Origin: Bacteroidota bacterium
GTDB taxonomy: Bacteria > Bacteroidota > Ignavibacteria > OLB7
Assembly (NCBI GenBank): GCA_018266795.1
Contig: JAFDZV010000023.1
Coordinates: forward strand, 1-63,296
Direction of reading: 5' to 3'
DNA length: 63,296 nt
Position 1 is the first letter of the stretch. Every line of letters starts with the position of its first letter. Of this stretch, positions 7,653-17,463 are shown one piece after another. The notes beneath the pieces are model-generated. The model was not told the DNA's origin. It made no database searches and saw nothing but the letters and a program-made list of their open reading frames with translations. A program made the translations under genes and the position numbers.

Positions 7653-10349
7653 TTACGTTCGTTGCGCCGCAGCCGCTGCGCCGTAGCGCACCCACGCGGC
7701 TGCAATTCGCAATTCCGGATAGTCGCCTGCTCCGCCAAGCAGGGCGCGCAACTCGCGCAACGTTGCTCGTGGACGCGTCGCGAGTTCTTCCCGCACGGAC
7801 TGCACGATGCCGTGCGGAACGAACTGTTCCACCTCGATACCAACACCCAGCTTCAGCAGCTCCTCGATGTGTGTGCTGATCGTGGACGGCTGCAATGCAG
7901 TGCGATGAGCAATCTCCGCGAGTGTAAGTCCTTCGCGGATGAGCATGTGCGTTCTTCGGAGCCGATCCGGGAGGTCGGACCGATCGCCTCCCCACTCTTC
8001 GGTACCCAGTAACGACTCGATCAATCCAATGAACGATGTGCCGCATCGATTGAACATTTCTTCGCTTGTTCCTTCAATGCGTTGGAACGCTGCGCGGCTT
8101 GTTGGAAGCTGGTTCGAGATCCTGACAAGTGTGATCTCCGGGCAAATGGATTCCGGCGCCATGCCGTCGCGCGTAGCTATTCGATCGCGAAGGGCCCGCA
8201 ACTGCCGCAGCATGTCGGGGTTCTGACTCCGCTCCATGTCCCGTTCATGCGGCACAAACCGTTCCAGCGAAAGATGTGCTATTGCGTTGCGCCCGCTCGT
8301 CGTGATCCGCACGGTTGGCTTGAGTGTGGCCGAGCTCTCCAGCAATCTCTCGGCGATCAATCTGTCGGCAATGCGTGCAAGCTCTCCTCGCTCCACATCG
8401 CGCAGTTCACCATATCTGCTGTACGACCACAGGCCGAAACGGTCTATCGTTGTCGTGCGCTCGCCACGCAACATATCAACCAGTGTCATCTTGCCAAAGC
8501 GCCCGCCCAATTCCTCGGTGGCGGCCAGCAACAGTTCGCGCGAGCGCGCAGTGCGCGCCGAGGCAGTCTGGCCACTGGACGCCGCGCGCGCGGCCTCTGC
8601 TGCGGTCGTCAGCGGACGATTCCGGCAATTATCGCACTGGCCGCACGGAGCAGGGATCGGCTCGGCACCGAAATATTCCAGGATGAAGTCGCGCCTGCAG
8701 AGAACTGTCTGCGCATAGCGCTCCATGGCGTCCAGCTTGAGGAGCGCGCGTTCGCGTCCAAGCTCAAGCGTCCGTTCATCGAACACCATCCGCTTGGCAG
8801 CGAGGCGCTCGGTAAGAAACTGATAGCCGGTGCCCGGAGTTGGAGGTGTGTATACAAGGATGCCTCCCAGCATCAGGGCGCGCATGCTTCGCTCGAATGC
8901 GGCGGGATCGATCCCATGTTTCGATGCCACGTCATCCGGGTTGAACGTAGTCTGCTGGCCGAGAGCCGCACCGCCCAGCGTTCGGAGCAGCGCCACGAGG
9001 GTGTTCTTCCGTTCGGGATCACTCGTGCGGTGGTAGTACTCCTGCACATCGGCACTGGTACCGAGAAACCTGACCATCCCGAGCTTCTCGGCTTTTACCT
9101 TGCGCAGGATGCCGTTCTTCTCGAGTGAGGAGAGTATGCCGTTCAGTGCTGCCGGATGTATGCGGGCGCGTGCAGCAACCTCCTTCTCATCCGGCACGAA
9201 TACGCCGGCGTAGCGGTTCCCGATCCCCACATGAACCATGTCCCACAGCGTATCATATACAGTCTCGATCTGGCTGCGGTCCGGGAAGCTGGATCTGATG
9301 AAGAACTCCTGAAGCCGTCGGTCGCGCGCATTGTACAGAAGTGTGCAATCGCTTGGTTGCCCATCGCGTCCCGCGCGTCCCGCCTCCTGATAGTACGCCT
9401 CGATGGAGCCCGGCATATCGAAGTGAATGACGTGCCGCACATCGGATTTGTCGATACCCATCCCGAAGGCATTCGTTGCGATGATCCCCTTTGTCCTGCT
9501 TGTGATGAACGCCTCCTGCGCCGCGCGGCGGTCGGCATCCTGCATTCCGGCATGATAGATCGTAATCGGCAGGTTCTCGGCATGAAGCATCACGCCGGTG
9601 GACTCCACATTCCGTCGCGTCCCGCAGTAGATGATAACGGAACCGATGCGCCGGGCTTCATCACGCATCATCGTGCGAAGCTCCGCCTCCTTGTCCGCGA
9701 CTGTGCGCACGTTGAACGTAAGATTCGGCCGATCGAATCCGCGGACAAACCGGCGTGGACTCTGAAGTCCAAGCTGGTTTACGATATCCTCCTGTACGAA
9801 CGGTGTTGCCGTTGCCGTCAGTGCGATGATGGGAGGGCGGCCAAGTGCGGCAACTGCTTCCCGCAGCTTCGTATAGCTTGGCCGAAAGTCGTGACCCCAC
9901 TCAGAGATGCAGTGCGCTTCGTCTACGGCGAAGAGGGCAATCGGTACGTCCTTGATCAGCTCCAGAAACGTGTTGCTCTCGAAACGCTCGGGCGCTACGT
10001 ACACCATCGAGTAAAGCCCGTAGCGAATGTCCGTCATCCGTTGCCGTACCGTGCCGAAGTCGAGCGCGGAGTTGATCGTGGTGGCCTGCACACCATTGCG
10101 GCGAAGTGCATCCACCTGATCCTTCATCAATGCGATGAGAGGGGAGACAACGATGGTAATGCCATGAAGCAGGAGCGATGGAACCTGGTAGCAGAGCGAC
10201 TTGCCTCCGCCCGTTGGCATCACCACCAACGTATCACGTTTGGCCAGGACGGAGTTGATAATCTCCTCCTGTCCCGGACGAAACTCCGGGTAGCCGAAAA
10301 ACCGCTGTAGCGCCTCGAGCGGTGTCGTCGGGCGAGCCTGTTCCAGCAT
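7653..10349 (-). CDS. recQ: RecQ-family ATP-dependent DNA helicase
   Basis: The 898-residue protein is a 3'-5' DNA helicase for recombination and repair. It shows Walker A (PTGGGKSLCYQVP), the RecQ DEAH box (AVDEAHCISEWGHDFRPSY), helicase C motifs (ATNAFGMGIDKSDVR; QEAGRAGRDGQPS), and the RecQ zinc cluster (CRRDF...CGQCDNC). A winged helix follows, then an HRDC-like region near residues 710-780, and a C-terminal helix-turn-helix (LTLAEIAHRTALQPSTISTHIEELL). It is longer than E. coli RecQ because of the extra C-terminal HTH and linkers, an arrangement also known in other RecQ-like helicases. Confidence 0.93.
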   Translation of the reverse strand: MLEQARPTTPLEALQRFFGYPEFRPGQEEIINSVLAKRDTLVVMPTGGGKSLCYQVPSLLLHGITIVVSPLIALMKDQVDALRRNGVQATTINSALDFGTVRQRMTDIRYGLYSMVYVAPERFESNTFLELIKDVPIALFAVDEAHCISEWGHDFRPSYTKLREAVAALGRPPIIALTATATPFVQEDIVNQLGLQSPRRFVRGFDRPNLTFNVRTVADKEAELRTMMRDEARRIGSVIIYCGTRRNVESTGVMLHAENLPITIYHAGMQDADRRAAQEAFITSRTKGIIATNAFGMGIDKSDVRHVIHFDMPGSIEAYYQEAGRAGRDGQPSDCTLLYNARDRRLQEFFIRSSFPDRSQIETVYDTLWDMVHVGIGNRYAGVFVPDEKEVAARARIHPAALNGILSSLEKNGILRKVKAEKLGMVRFLGTSADVQEYYHRTSDPERKNTLVALLRTLGGAALGQQTTFNPDDVASKHGIDPAAFERSMRALMLGGILVYTPPTPGTGYQFLTERLAAKRMVFDERTLELGRERALLKLDAMERYAQTVLCRRDFILEYFGAEPIPAPCGQCDNCRNRPLTTAAEAARAASSGQTASARTARSRELLLAATEELGGRFGKMTLVDMLRGERTTTIDRFGLWSYSRYGELRDVERGELARIADRLIAERLLESSATLKPTVRITTSGRNAIAHLSLERFVPHERDMERSQNPDMLRQLRALRDRIATRDGMAPESICPEITLVRISNQLPTSRAAFQRIEGTSEEMFNRCGTSFIGLIESLLGTEEWGGDRSDLPDRLRRTHMLIREGLTLAEIAHRTALQPSTISTHIEELLKLGVGIEVEQFVPHGIVQSVREELATRPRATLRELRALLGGAGDYPELRIAAAWVRYGAAAAAQRT

Positions 10350-10497
10350 GACGTATTAACGTGAGAAGAGGTGAGGGAAGCAACGCATGAAAAAGATACG
10401 GAGGAATGTGGTTGCAACCGTCCGCTATCGTCGAACAAATAATCGGCGGACCTTCTGCAGATCCGTCCATCGGCTAGGTGCCGTGGCGGTGCCTTCC

Positions 10498-10776
10498 TCA
10501 CAGCGTCTGCTCCTGAGCTCTCGCCACCACGAAGCCGTCCAATTGCCGTAGAAGCCATGCGGCGGTCAGCGTCAGCACGCCGATATCATCGAGCCAGCCG
10601 AGGACAGGTATCCAGTCCGGAATGGCATCCACCGGAGAGATAACGTATGCGACCGCCGCGACTACGGCAAGCTTCCTCCACCATGGAGTGTCTTTGTCGC
10701 GGAAATATGCCGGGAGATTCCTCAATCGCGCAAGCATCGACCGATCGACAACAATGCGTTTGGGTTGAGCCGTCAT
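10498..10776 (-). CDS. DUF1232 (YkvA-like) small membrane protein
   Basis: This 92-residue protein carries the DUF1232 core: WWRKLAVVAAVAYVISPVDAIPDWIPVLGWLDDIGVL, with the typical SPVDxIPD turn. Two short hydrophobic segments suggest membrane insertion. Function is not established for the family. The ATG at 10776 starts a protein of normal length; an upstream in-frame extension to 10857 lacks family similarity. Confidence 0.8.
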   Translation of the reverse strand: MTAQPKRIVVDRSMLARLRNLPAYFRDKDTPWWRKLAVVAAVAYVISPVDAIPDWIPVLGWLDDIGVLTLTAAWLLRQLDGFVVARAQEQTL

Positions 10777-10972
10777 AACGTTGAGCCTTGTTGAACAGGA
10801 GTGAGCGACCGCGGCAATGCCCGTCGGTTCATATCGACGGCTACTATACTGCCGCATTGCCTGCGGAGTGCCGCGGAGTACCGCGGCCTATTCGTTACGT
10901 CCAGAGACTTGCAGCACCACGGCTGGCGCCGTATCTTATATACAATTGTGGTAATAAAACGTAAGGAAACTA

Positions 10973-12823
10973 TTGAAGTATCGTTGGACTATCGCGACCA
11001 TATCGGATGAACAAGCAGTACCGAAGTTAGCCCAGGCCATAAGCGTATCGCCAACCATCGCCCGGATTCTGGTGGGGCGCGGGGTTACGACGTTCGAGCA
11101 AGCGAAGCAGTTCTTTCGTCCCAGCCTTGCAGATCTCCACGATCCCTACCTGATGGATGAAATGGATCGCGCGGTAGAGCGCTCGATGAAAGCGCTCGAA
11201 GCGGGCGAGAAGATGGCCATCTACGGAGATTACGACGTTGATGGCACGAACTCAGCGGCAATGCTCTACCTGTTCTTCAAGGAACTTGGAGCAGACGTTG
11301 ACTTCTACATTCCCGATCGCTTTACCGAGGGGTATGGCCTCTCGATCACCGGGATAGACCGCCTTGCTGCTGCAGGTGTTCGTCTGATAATCACCGTAGA
11401 CTGTGGCATTACCGCAGTCGATCAGGTGGCATATGCCAGTACGATCGGCCTCGACATGATCATTTGTGATCATCATGAGGCCGGCGACAGGATTCCCGCC
11501 GCTTACGCCGTTCTCGATCCAATCAAGCCTGGATGCAACTATCCGTTCAAGTATCTCTCGGGATGCGGGGTCGGATTCAAGTTGATGCAGGGGATTGCTA
11601 CGAGACGCGGCGAGGTTGAAAGCATCTACGCATACCTGGACTTCGTCGCCATTGCGGCTGCGGCCGACATCGTGCCGCTTGTCGGGGAGAACCGTTCGCT
11701 CGTGGCTCACGGGCTGCGCAAGCTCAATGACTCTCCGCGTCCGGGGCTGCGCGGGCTGTTGGAATGTGCCGGCATCAAACGCGGAAACCTGGGGACGGCC
11801 CAGATCGTGTTTGGTATCGCGCCGCGTGTAAACGCGGCCGGACGCCTTGGCGACGCGCGCCGTGCGGTGGAGATGTTGATCGAAGAGGATGAGGTGCGTG
11901 CCTTCCAGCGCGCGCAGGAGTTGGAGAGCGACAATCGCAGTCGTCGGACAATCGACGAGGAGACATTCGGCGAGGCCCAGCGCATCGTCGAGAAGATGCT
12001 CAACGAGTCCGAGGTGCGTTCACTGGTCATTCACAACCCGAACTGGCACCCGGGTGTGATCGGCATCGTTGCCTCGCGCATCGTGGAGAAGTACTATCTC
12101 CCAACGGTGCTTCTGACATCTGTGGATGGAATGGCGAAGGGCTCCGCACGCTCCATTGCGGGATTCGATATCCATAACGCACTGAAGGCATGCGAGTCGC
12201 TGATCGAACAGTTCGGAGGGCATAAGTATGCTGCCGGGCTGTCGATTCGCGAAGAGAACATCGACACGCTGCGAACAGCGCTCAACAACTTCGCCGTCAA
12301 CGAGATTCCGGATGAGATGCTGATCCCCCAGATCAACATCGACACGGAAGTTGGCCTGGACGAGTTGACCCCGGCGTTCTTCAATGTCGTCAAGCAGTTC
12401 TCGCCGTTCGGACCGGGCAATTCGCGTCCGAACTTCGTTGTGCGCAATGCCGAGATTGTTGGCTATCCGAAGATCGTCGGCAAGGATCATCTGAAGTTCC
12501 GCGTGCGCAACGGGCATGGCTTCATTGAGGCGATTGCCTTCGGCATGGGCTCGCGAATGAGCGAGTTGGCTGGAGGTAGGAAGTACGACATGGTGTTCAA
12601 CATCGAGGAGAACGAGTACCGCGGCATGATTACGCCGCAGCTTCGGATCCTCGACTTCAGACTGACCGAGCCCGTTGGTACCGGCAGCTCTGCCGAGCTT
12701 CAGGCAACGCCCGGCAGTACCGCGAATGGCGTGCCGAACGGTGCGGTGGCAGGCGCCTCTGCAATCAACGGCCCGATTGCAAAGGGGGCGGCCATCAACG
12801 GTATCGTACCTCCGGTGCAGTAG
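10973..12823 (+). CDS. recJ: single-stranded-DNA-specific exonuclease RecJ
   Basis: RecJ (616 residues) degrades single-stranded DNA 5'-3' in recombination and mismatch repair. The DHH-family motifs are present: GDYDVDGTNSAA (motif I), TVDCGIT, the DHH motif in ICDHHEAGD, and the C-terminal DHHA1 GGHKYAAG. An OB-fold region follows. The last 45 residues or so are a low-complexity Gly/Ala/Asn/Pro tail (ATPGSTANGVPNGAVAGAS) not typical of RecJ. A TTG start at 10973 is supported by AAGGAAAC just upstream. Transcription ends at a strong hairpin. Confidence 0.93.
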   Translation: MKYRWTIATISDEQAVPKLAQAISVSPTIARILVGRGVTTFEQAKQFFRPSLADLHDPYLMDEMDRAVERSMKALEAGEKMAIYGDYDVDGTNSAAMLYLFFKELGADVDFYIPDRFTEGYGLSITGIDRLAAAGVRLIITVDCGITAVDQVAYASTIGLDMIICDHHEAGDRIPAAYAVLDPIKPGCNYPFKYLSGCGVGFKLMQGIATRRGEVESIYAYLDFVAIAAAADIVPLVGENRSLVAHGLRKLNDSPRPGLRGLLECAGIKRGNLGTAQIVFGIAPRVNAAGRLGDARRAVEMLIEEDEVRAFQRAQELESDNRSRRTIDEETFGEAQRIVEKMLNESEVRSLVIHNPNWHPGVIGIVASRIVEKYYLPTVLLTSVDGMAKGSARSIAGFDIHNALKACESLIEQFGGHKYAAGLSIREENIDTLRTALNNFAVNEIPDEMLIPQINIDTEVGLDELTPAFFNVVKQFSPFGPGNSRPNFVVRNAEIVGYPKIVGKDHLKFRVRNGHGFIEAIAFGMGSRMSELAGGRKYDMVFNIEENEYRGMITPQLRILDFRLTEPVGTGSSAELQATPGSTANGVPNGAVAGASAINGPIAKGAAINGIVPPVQ

Positions 12824-12845
12824 CCGGTATATCGCTCAGAGAATG

Positions 12846-12878
12846 AACGGCGGCGGGCTTGCAGCCCGCCGCCGTTTT
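12846..12878 (+). terminator. intrinsic terminator of recJ
   Basis: AACGGCGGCGGGCT at 12846-12859 pairs with AGCCCGCCGCCGTT at 12863-12876 around a TGC loop, followed by TT. Confidence 0.85.
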
Positions 12879-12991
12879 ATCCATCACATCCCCGTGGGAG
12901 CCTTGCAGCGTGGGACATCCGTCTCGCTGGGACCGGCACCTGCGATCTGTGGTGAACAGTACAGTTCATTAGATCAGTCTCGATAACAACA

Positions 12992-13747
12992 ATGGCAGGG
13001 CATAGCAAGTGGGCTAACATCAAGCATCGCAAGGGAGCAGCTGATGCCAAGCGTGGCAAGGTGTTCACCAAGATCGCCAAGGAGATCACGATTTCCGCCC
13101 GTCTCGGCGGCGGCGAACCTGCAAGCAACCCGCGTCTCCGGCTGGCGGTGCAGAGTGCGCGCGCGGTGAACATGCCGGGCGACAATATCAAGCGCGCGAT
13201 CCAGCGCGGGACCGGCGAGCTGGAAGGGCAGCAGCTCGAAGAGATGATGTTCGAGGGATACGGACCGGGCGGCATCGGCATTCTGATTGAATGCGTCTCG
13301 GACAATCGTAACCGTGCGGTTGCAGATATCCGGCGCATTCTCTCTCGCAACAACGGCTCCATGGCCGATGCGGGTGCCGTTGCATGGAACTTCAATCGCA
13401 ACACCGTTATCTCCGTGAGCAAGGGGGGGCACAGCGAGGATGATGTGCTGATGGCGGTGATGGATGCGGGGGCCGAGGACGTGAAGATCTCGGACGATAC
13501 CTACGACGTTTACGCACCGGTTGATTGCTTCGAGCCCGTTCGCTCGGCGCTCGAGGAGGCAGGGTTCACCGTAACCGCCGCCAACCTGGAGTTCGTGCCG
13601 AATCAGACGCTGGAGCTTACCGGTGCCGATGCTGCGGCTGCCTTGAAGCTGTTGGACCTGCTCGACGATTATGACGACACACAGAACGTCTACAGCAATC
13701 TCGAAGTGAACGAAGAGGAACTTGCCCGGCTCGAGGCGGAATCGTAG
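12992..13747 (+). CDS. yebC: YebC/PmpR-family protein (TACO1-like)
   Basis: This 251-residue cytoplasmic protein begins with the family signature MAGHSKWANIKHRKGAADAKRGK and keeps the downstream signatures NMPGDNIKRAIQRG and YGPGG. Members have been described as transcription regulators and as ribosome-associated factors that relieve stalling. Length matches the family. It is a single gene between two terminators. Confidence 0.95.
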   Translation: MAGHSKWANIKHRKGAADAKRGKVFTKIAKEITISARLGGGEPASNPRLRLAVQSARAVNMPGDNIKRAIQRGTGELEGQQLEEMMFEGYGPGGIGILIECVSDNRNRAVADIRRILSRNNGSMADAGAVAWNFNRNTVISVSKGGHSEDDVLMAVMDAGAEDVKISDDTYDVYAPVDCFEPVRSALEEAGFTVTAANLEFVPNQTLELTGADAAAALKLLDLLDDYDDTQNVYSNLEVNEEELARLEAES

Positions 13748-13791
13748 TCAGGCGTACGATGTGCCGTTGGCACTTCGTTCAGAACCACTGC

Positions 13792-13818
13792 CGGGCGATC
13801 CATTGGGTCGCCCGTTTT
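13792..13818 (+). terminator. intrinsic terminator of yebC
   Basis: CGGGCGA at 13792-13798 pairs with TCGCCCG at 13808-13814, followed by TTTT. Confidence 0.75.
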
Positions 13819-13927
13819 CGTACCGAAGTATCCGTTTTGTATCGAGGGTGCTCGTCATCGAACGAACCCATTCCACGAGCTTCAGGTTCTTCCTCCCTCA
13901 ACTATTTGGCCGGGTGTCCTTGTCTCG

Positions 13928-14659
13928 TTGTCGGCGGTGATACATTTTCCGGAACGTTGCGTCATTCGTGGGAACAAGCTTACAGAATACGACCGGGTGT
14001 CGAACCAGCATCAACATATCGGGACTGGAACCGTTTCCGGTGGAAGCGACGTGGTTCTTCTGGAGCAGTTCCTGCGAGGGGACGATGCCGCGTTCGCCAC
14101 GATCTACGATCGTTTCGACAAGAACGTGCTTACCTATATCCGAACTGTGGTGAAGGACGTTCCGGAAGTGGCGGACGATCTCTTTCAGGAGACCTTTGTT
14201 CGCCTGTTTCGCGAGCGCTCGCGCTACGCAGCTGCGCAGAACGGCGACGGCGAATACAAGCCGATTCAGAACCTGCGCGGCTGGTTGTTCCGGGTGGCGC
14301 ACAACCTGGCGATCAGCCATCTGCGTTCGGTGCGGCAGACGGTGTCGATATCGGATGACGAGGAATCGCATCGTTGGGATGAACGCCTGATGGTGCCGAT
14401 CGAGGAATCGTTCGCGACACTGTACGGCGAAACAAACGAAGTGATGACGGAGGGGCTGTACGACAAGCTGCGTACATGTGTGGAGATGCTGCCGCAGTCG
14501 CTCCGGGAGGTGTATGTGTTGCGGGAGATCAATGGATTGGAGTACGAGGATGTTGCTGCCACCGTGGGATGTACGCAGGAGGCGGCACGCATGCGCATCA
14601 GCAGGGCGCGCCGTGCGCTGCGCAAGGCGTTGGAATCCTTTCTCGAGAAAGAACCGTGA
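13928..14659 (+). CDS. ECF-type RNA polymerase sigma factor
   Basis: The protein has sigma region 2 (DDAAFATIYDRFDKNVLTYI, DLFQETFVRLFRE) and region 4 (LPQSLREVYVLREINGLEYEDVAATVGCTQEAARMRISRARRAL), joined by a short linker without region 3. That is the extracytoplasmic-function layout. It redirects RNA polymerase to a stress or envelope regulon. The start is uncertain: the longest frame uses TTG at 13928, but in-frame GTG codons up to about 14006 would give a more usual size near 215 residues. It lies 251 bp upstream of an anti-sigma gene on the same strand, its likely partner. Confidence 0.88.
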   Translation: MSAVIHFPERCVIRGNKLTEYDRVSNQHQHIGTGTVSGGSDVVLLEQFLRGDDAAFATIYDRFDKNVLTYIRTVVKDVPEVADDLFQETFVRLFRERSRYAAAQNGDGEYKPIQNLRGWLFRVAHNLAISHLRSVRQTVSISDDEESHRWDERLMVPIEESFATLYGETNEVMTEGLYDKLRTCVEMLPQSLREVYVLREINGLEYEDVAATVGCTQEAARMRISRARRALRKALESFLEKEP

Positions 14660-14910
14660 TCGTATGCCGTTGCCGGCATCGATCGCTCAACAGAATAAAC
14701 GCACATGATTCATTCCATACCGCTTACGCTCACATCGAAGTACTCGTTGACAGCAATCCGCTCGATTGCAGCGGCGTGCGCTGCCGTGCTGATGAAAGAT
14801 GCGATGATCGTGTGCCGATGCGTGCCGGCCGCTGCTGCCGGGCGGAATGACGTGATGAACAAGGTGATGTGTACGATGCCTGATTGGTGCTAGTTGACGG
14901 GGCAAGAGCA
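14660..14910 (+). other. gap between sigma and anti-sigma genes
   Basis: An ORF of 62 codons (14705-14893) fits here, but it lacks a ribosome site and recognisable features. I record the gap as otherwise empty. It is longer than usual for a sigma/anti-sigma pair. Confidence 0.4.
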
Positions 14911-17133
14911 ATGAATATCGAAGATCTCATCTCGCAGTATATAGACGGCTCTCTCTCGCCGGATGCGGAGTCGGAACTGCATCATCGCCTTGCGGTTTCC
15001 CCCGAGGCGCGACAGCTGTTCCGTTCGCATATCGTGTTGAGAGGCGTGGCTCGCGATCAGCGTGTGCTTCATGTGCCGACCCCCGAACTGCGTTCGAAAC
15101 TGTTCGAGCGTCTCGAGCGCGAGGAAGGGATGGCTCGGATTCCCGTTCGCGCAACCGCTGGTGGAGCTGCGGTTGCGGCGCGTGTGATGCCGCATGCCGG
15201 GGAGCCGGGAACCGCATCAAACCAGGCTCCGGACGCATCTGCGATCGCAGATGCTCCGGTACCTCGGTCGATCCCCTCTCAAACAGTCGAACGCCGCCGC
15301 CGTGCACTTCTTCCCTGGCTTCTCCCGTTCGTGATCGCCGGCGTTGTGATCGGTGTCCTGTGGAACAGGGTTGGTGATGAAGACAATGCGCCACAGTCTG
15401 CTACTGCGTATCGGAGCGGTACGAGCAACGATGCTCCTGCCTCGGCCGGCAAGGGAGTGGCTCAGAGCGCAGAGCGCCGGGCGACGCCGGAGCCGATCGG
15501 TTCCGGAGCAGCAGATCTGCACGACGCTTCTGCCTCTGCCGGCGATACGGCTGCCGGTGGGCACACGGTTGCCATGCTGGGCCAGGAAATGCAGAACGGT
15601 CGAGGCTCGACAACCCTTCCGAGAGTTGCCGCTCACTTCCATGCATCACTGCCGAGCAACGGAAGGAGTGCGCGCTCGGCCGGGTCCACGCACGATTTCG
15701 CAATGGCTTCGGATGATGATTCGTATCGCACTGCTCCGTCGTTGGCATCCTCCGAAGTCAGTTCGGATACGGTGCGTTTCGGCGGCGACGCCGGGCGCTC
15801 GTCGAGGCTGGACTATAAGGCGGATGTGGAGCCTGCGAGAGCGGTGGAGCACCCTGTGATGGCTGCCAAGTTGAATCCGGGGAGTCTGGGACGTGGCCTT
15901 GACCGCGAGGCGGTGGCGGATAACACCGTACGTGCTGATACCGCAATGGGCTATGCTACCCTGATGCGGCTGAAGGAGTCTGCGGTTCAATCCAAGGTTC
16001 AGCCTGAGGTTCAATCCCGGGCTCATGTGACGTCGATGGGGGATGTGTTCTCAGCACCGATGGGGGGGAGCGACCTTGCCTCGAACGACCGTGGGACGCA
16101 TGCGGTTGCACATGATGAGGTGCCCAGTTCGGAATCCGATGCATCGCGCAAGCGGATGGAGTCGCCGCGGCGCTCGCTTGCCAAGGGAGTCATCGCTTCG
16201 GCATCGGCTCCACCTGCGGCTCCTGAGTCCGCTCCAACGTTGGATAATTCCGCGAGCACTGTATTGGAGGAAGAGCCGCAGCATTCGCCGCGCCTTCTTT
16301 CCTCCGATCCTGCTGCGCCAACGCAGAGTGCTGCGGAGAAGAATGGACTGGCAAGTGCAAAGCCCTCCACTACGGCGCCCGCGGTCCCGCCTCCACCACC
16401 GAGCGGTGGAGGGAGCGCGATGCTCGAAACGAAGGATGGAGAGAACGGAAACGCCGCGATCGCAATGCGGGATGTTGCCAACGGTCCTACGGTCAACTCT
16501 GAACGCATCAATTCACAGGATGAGGATGCGCCGCTGAGCCCTTCAACCCGCTCAACCGTTGTGTATCTGATCGGGTTGCAGCAGAACTCCCTCATCAACT
16601 TCAGCGAGTCGGCATTCGGAGTGCAGGTTGCGCTGCGTGGCGGCCTGGAGTTCGGCGACGGCGCTCATCAGGTGTTCCTCCTTGTTGGAACCGCAAGCTA
16701 TCGCGAGGATCGTACCGACAGCGTGCTTGCCGTGAACAACGGGGGGGTGATATCGGTGCCGAGCTCGCCCATCGTTGGGCATTCCGTGGCCACGCGCTAC
16801 AACGATTACTGGGCCGGTGCCGGCTATCGATTCAACGGCATCCGGCTCGACAATCACTGGTCGATCGGCATCGGCGGTTGGGCTGGCGCCGGCAAACGCT
16901 ACCTTCGTATAGGCTCCGAGCTGCCAATAACCGTTCGCATCGCCCACTCCATCCGTCTGGAATTCGTGCCGACGCTCCAATATGTCCGGACCATGCAGAC
17001 GAGCCCCGACGTTCAGACGATCGACTTCGATCTCACTCTGCCATCGTCGGAGCGGCGTCGGGTGACAACGGGATTGCGCAGCGGCTCCGAGATTCATGCA
17101 GGAGTCGGGCTTGGGGCAACCGTGAGCTGGTAG
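14911..17133 (+). CDS. anti-sigma factor fused by a long linker to an outer-membrane beta-barrel-like domain
   Basis: This 740-residue protein has four parts. Residues 1-50 resemble the helical anti-sigma N-domain (MNIEDLISQYIDGSLSPDAE) without zinc ligands. Residues about 132-152 are one membrane helix after an RRRR stop (LLPWLLPFVIAGVVIGVLW). Residues about 153-545 are a Ser/Ala/Pro-rich disordered linker with a PPPPPSGGGS stretch. Residues about 546-740 alternate polar and hydrophobic strands and end in a terminal tryptophan (GVGLGATVSW), as outer-membrane barrels do. The cytoplasmic end could hold the upstream sigma factor while the far end sits in the outer membrane. The layout matches the dual membrane-spanning anti-sigma (Dma) proteins reported in Bacteroides. 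I place the start at ATG 14911 rather than GTG 14884. Confidence 0.75.
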   Translation: MNIEDLISQYIDGSLSPDAESELHHRLAVSPEARQLFRSHIVLRGVARDQRVLHVPTPELRSKLFERLEREEGMARIPVRATAGGAAVAARVMPHAGEPGTASNQAPDASAIADAPVPRSIPSQTVERRRRALLPWLLPFVIAGVVIGVLWNRVGDEDNAPQSATAYRSGTSNDAPASAGKGVAQSAERRATPEPIGSGAADLHDASASAGDTAAGGHTVAMLGQEMQNGRGSTTLPRVAAHFHASLPSNGRSARSAGSTHDFAMASDDDSYRTAPSLASSEVSSDTVRFGGDAGRSSRLDYKADVEPARAVEHPVMAAKLNPGSLGRGLDREAVADNTVRADTAMGYATLMRLKESAVQSKVQPEVQSRAHVTSMGDVFSAPMGGSDLASNDRGTHAVAHDEVPSSESDASRKRMESPRRSLAKGVIASASAPPAAPESAPTLDNSASTVLEEEPQHSPRLLSSDPAAPTQSAAEKNGLASAKPSTTAPAVPPPPPSGGGSAMLETKDGENGNAAIAMRDVANGPTVNSERINSQDEDAPLSPSTRSTVVYLIGLQQNSLINFSESAFGVQVALRGGLEFGDGAHQVFLLVGTASYREDRTDSVLAVNNGGVISVPSSPIVGHSVATRYNDYWAGAGYRFNGIRLDNHWSIGIGGWAGAGKRYLRIGSELPITVRIAHSIRLEFVPTLQYVRTMQTSPDVQTIDFDLTLPSSERRRVTTGLRSGSEIHAGVGLGATVSW

Positions 17134-17463
17134 GCGCGTGAAGCGCAAACACCTGCAATTTTTCGGCGGGGCATGTGTCACACGACGCATGCCCCGCTTT
17201 GCGTCTCTAACCGACGAATCGGTGCGGTCCGGCCGATTTCCTCATCTGCCGCGGCATCCCATAACAAATACACACACCGGTTCGTTACTTCAAGGGTAAA
17301 CCGACACAATGCCCGTGGTCAAATCGACCAGTGATGCGTGACGTTCAGAACGCAGGATAAATGTGGCAGGATAATTGCAAGAGGTTCAACGGCACTGAGA
17401 GCTACTCCCTACAACGTCGCGGAACAGGAAGCCGCGGCGTACAGCATCAAAGGAAGGTGTGAC
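17134..17463. other. intergenic region before the DUF3160 gene
   Basis: A GGCGGGGCATG / CATGCCCCGC pairing at about 17165-17196 suggests a weak terminator for the anti-sigma gene. AAAGGAAGG just before 17464 is the ribosome site of the next gene. I see no other feature. Confidence 0.45.

Noticed and set aside
14705..14893. 62-codon frame between sigma and anti-sigma genes
   Set aside because: No Shine-Dalgarno site, no conserved pattern, and an untypical Cys/Met-rich end.
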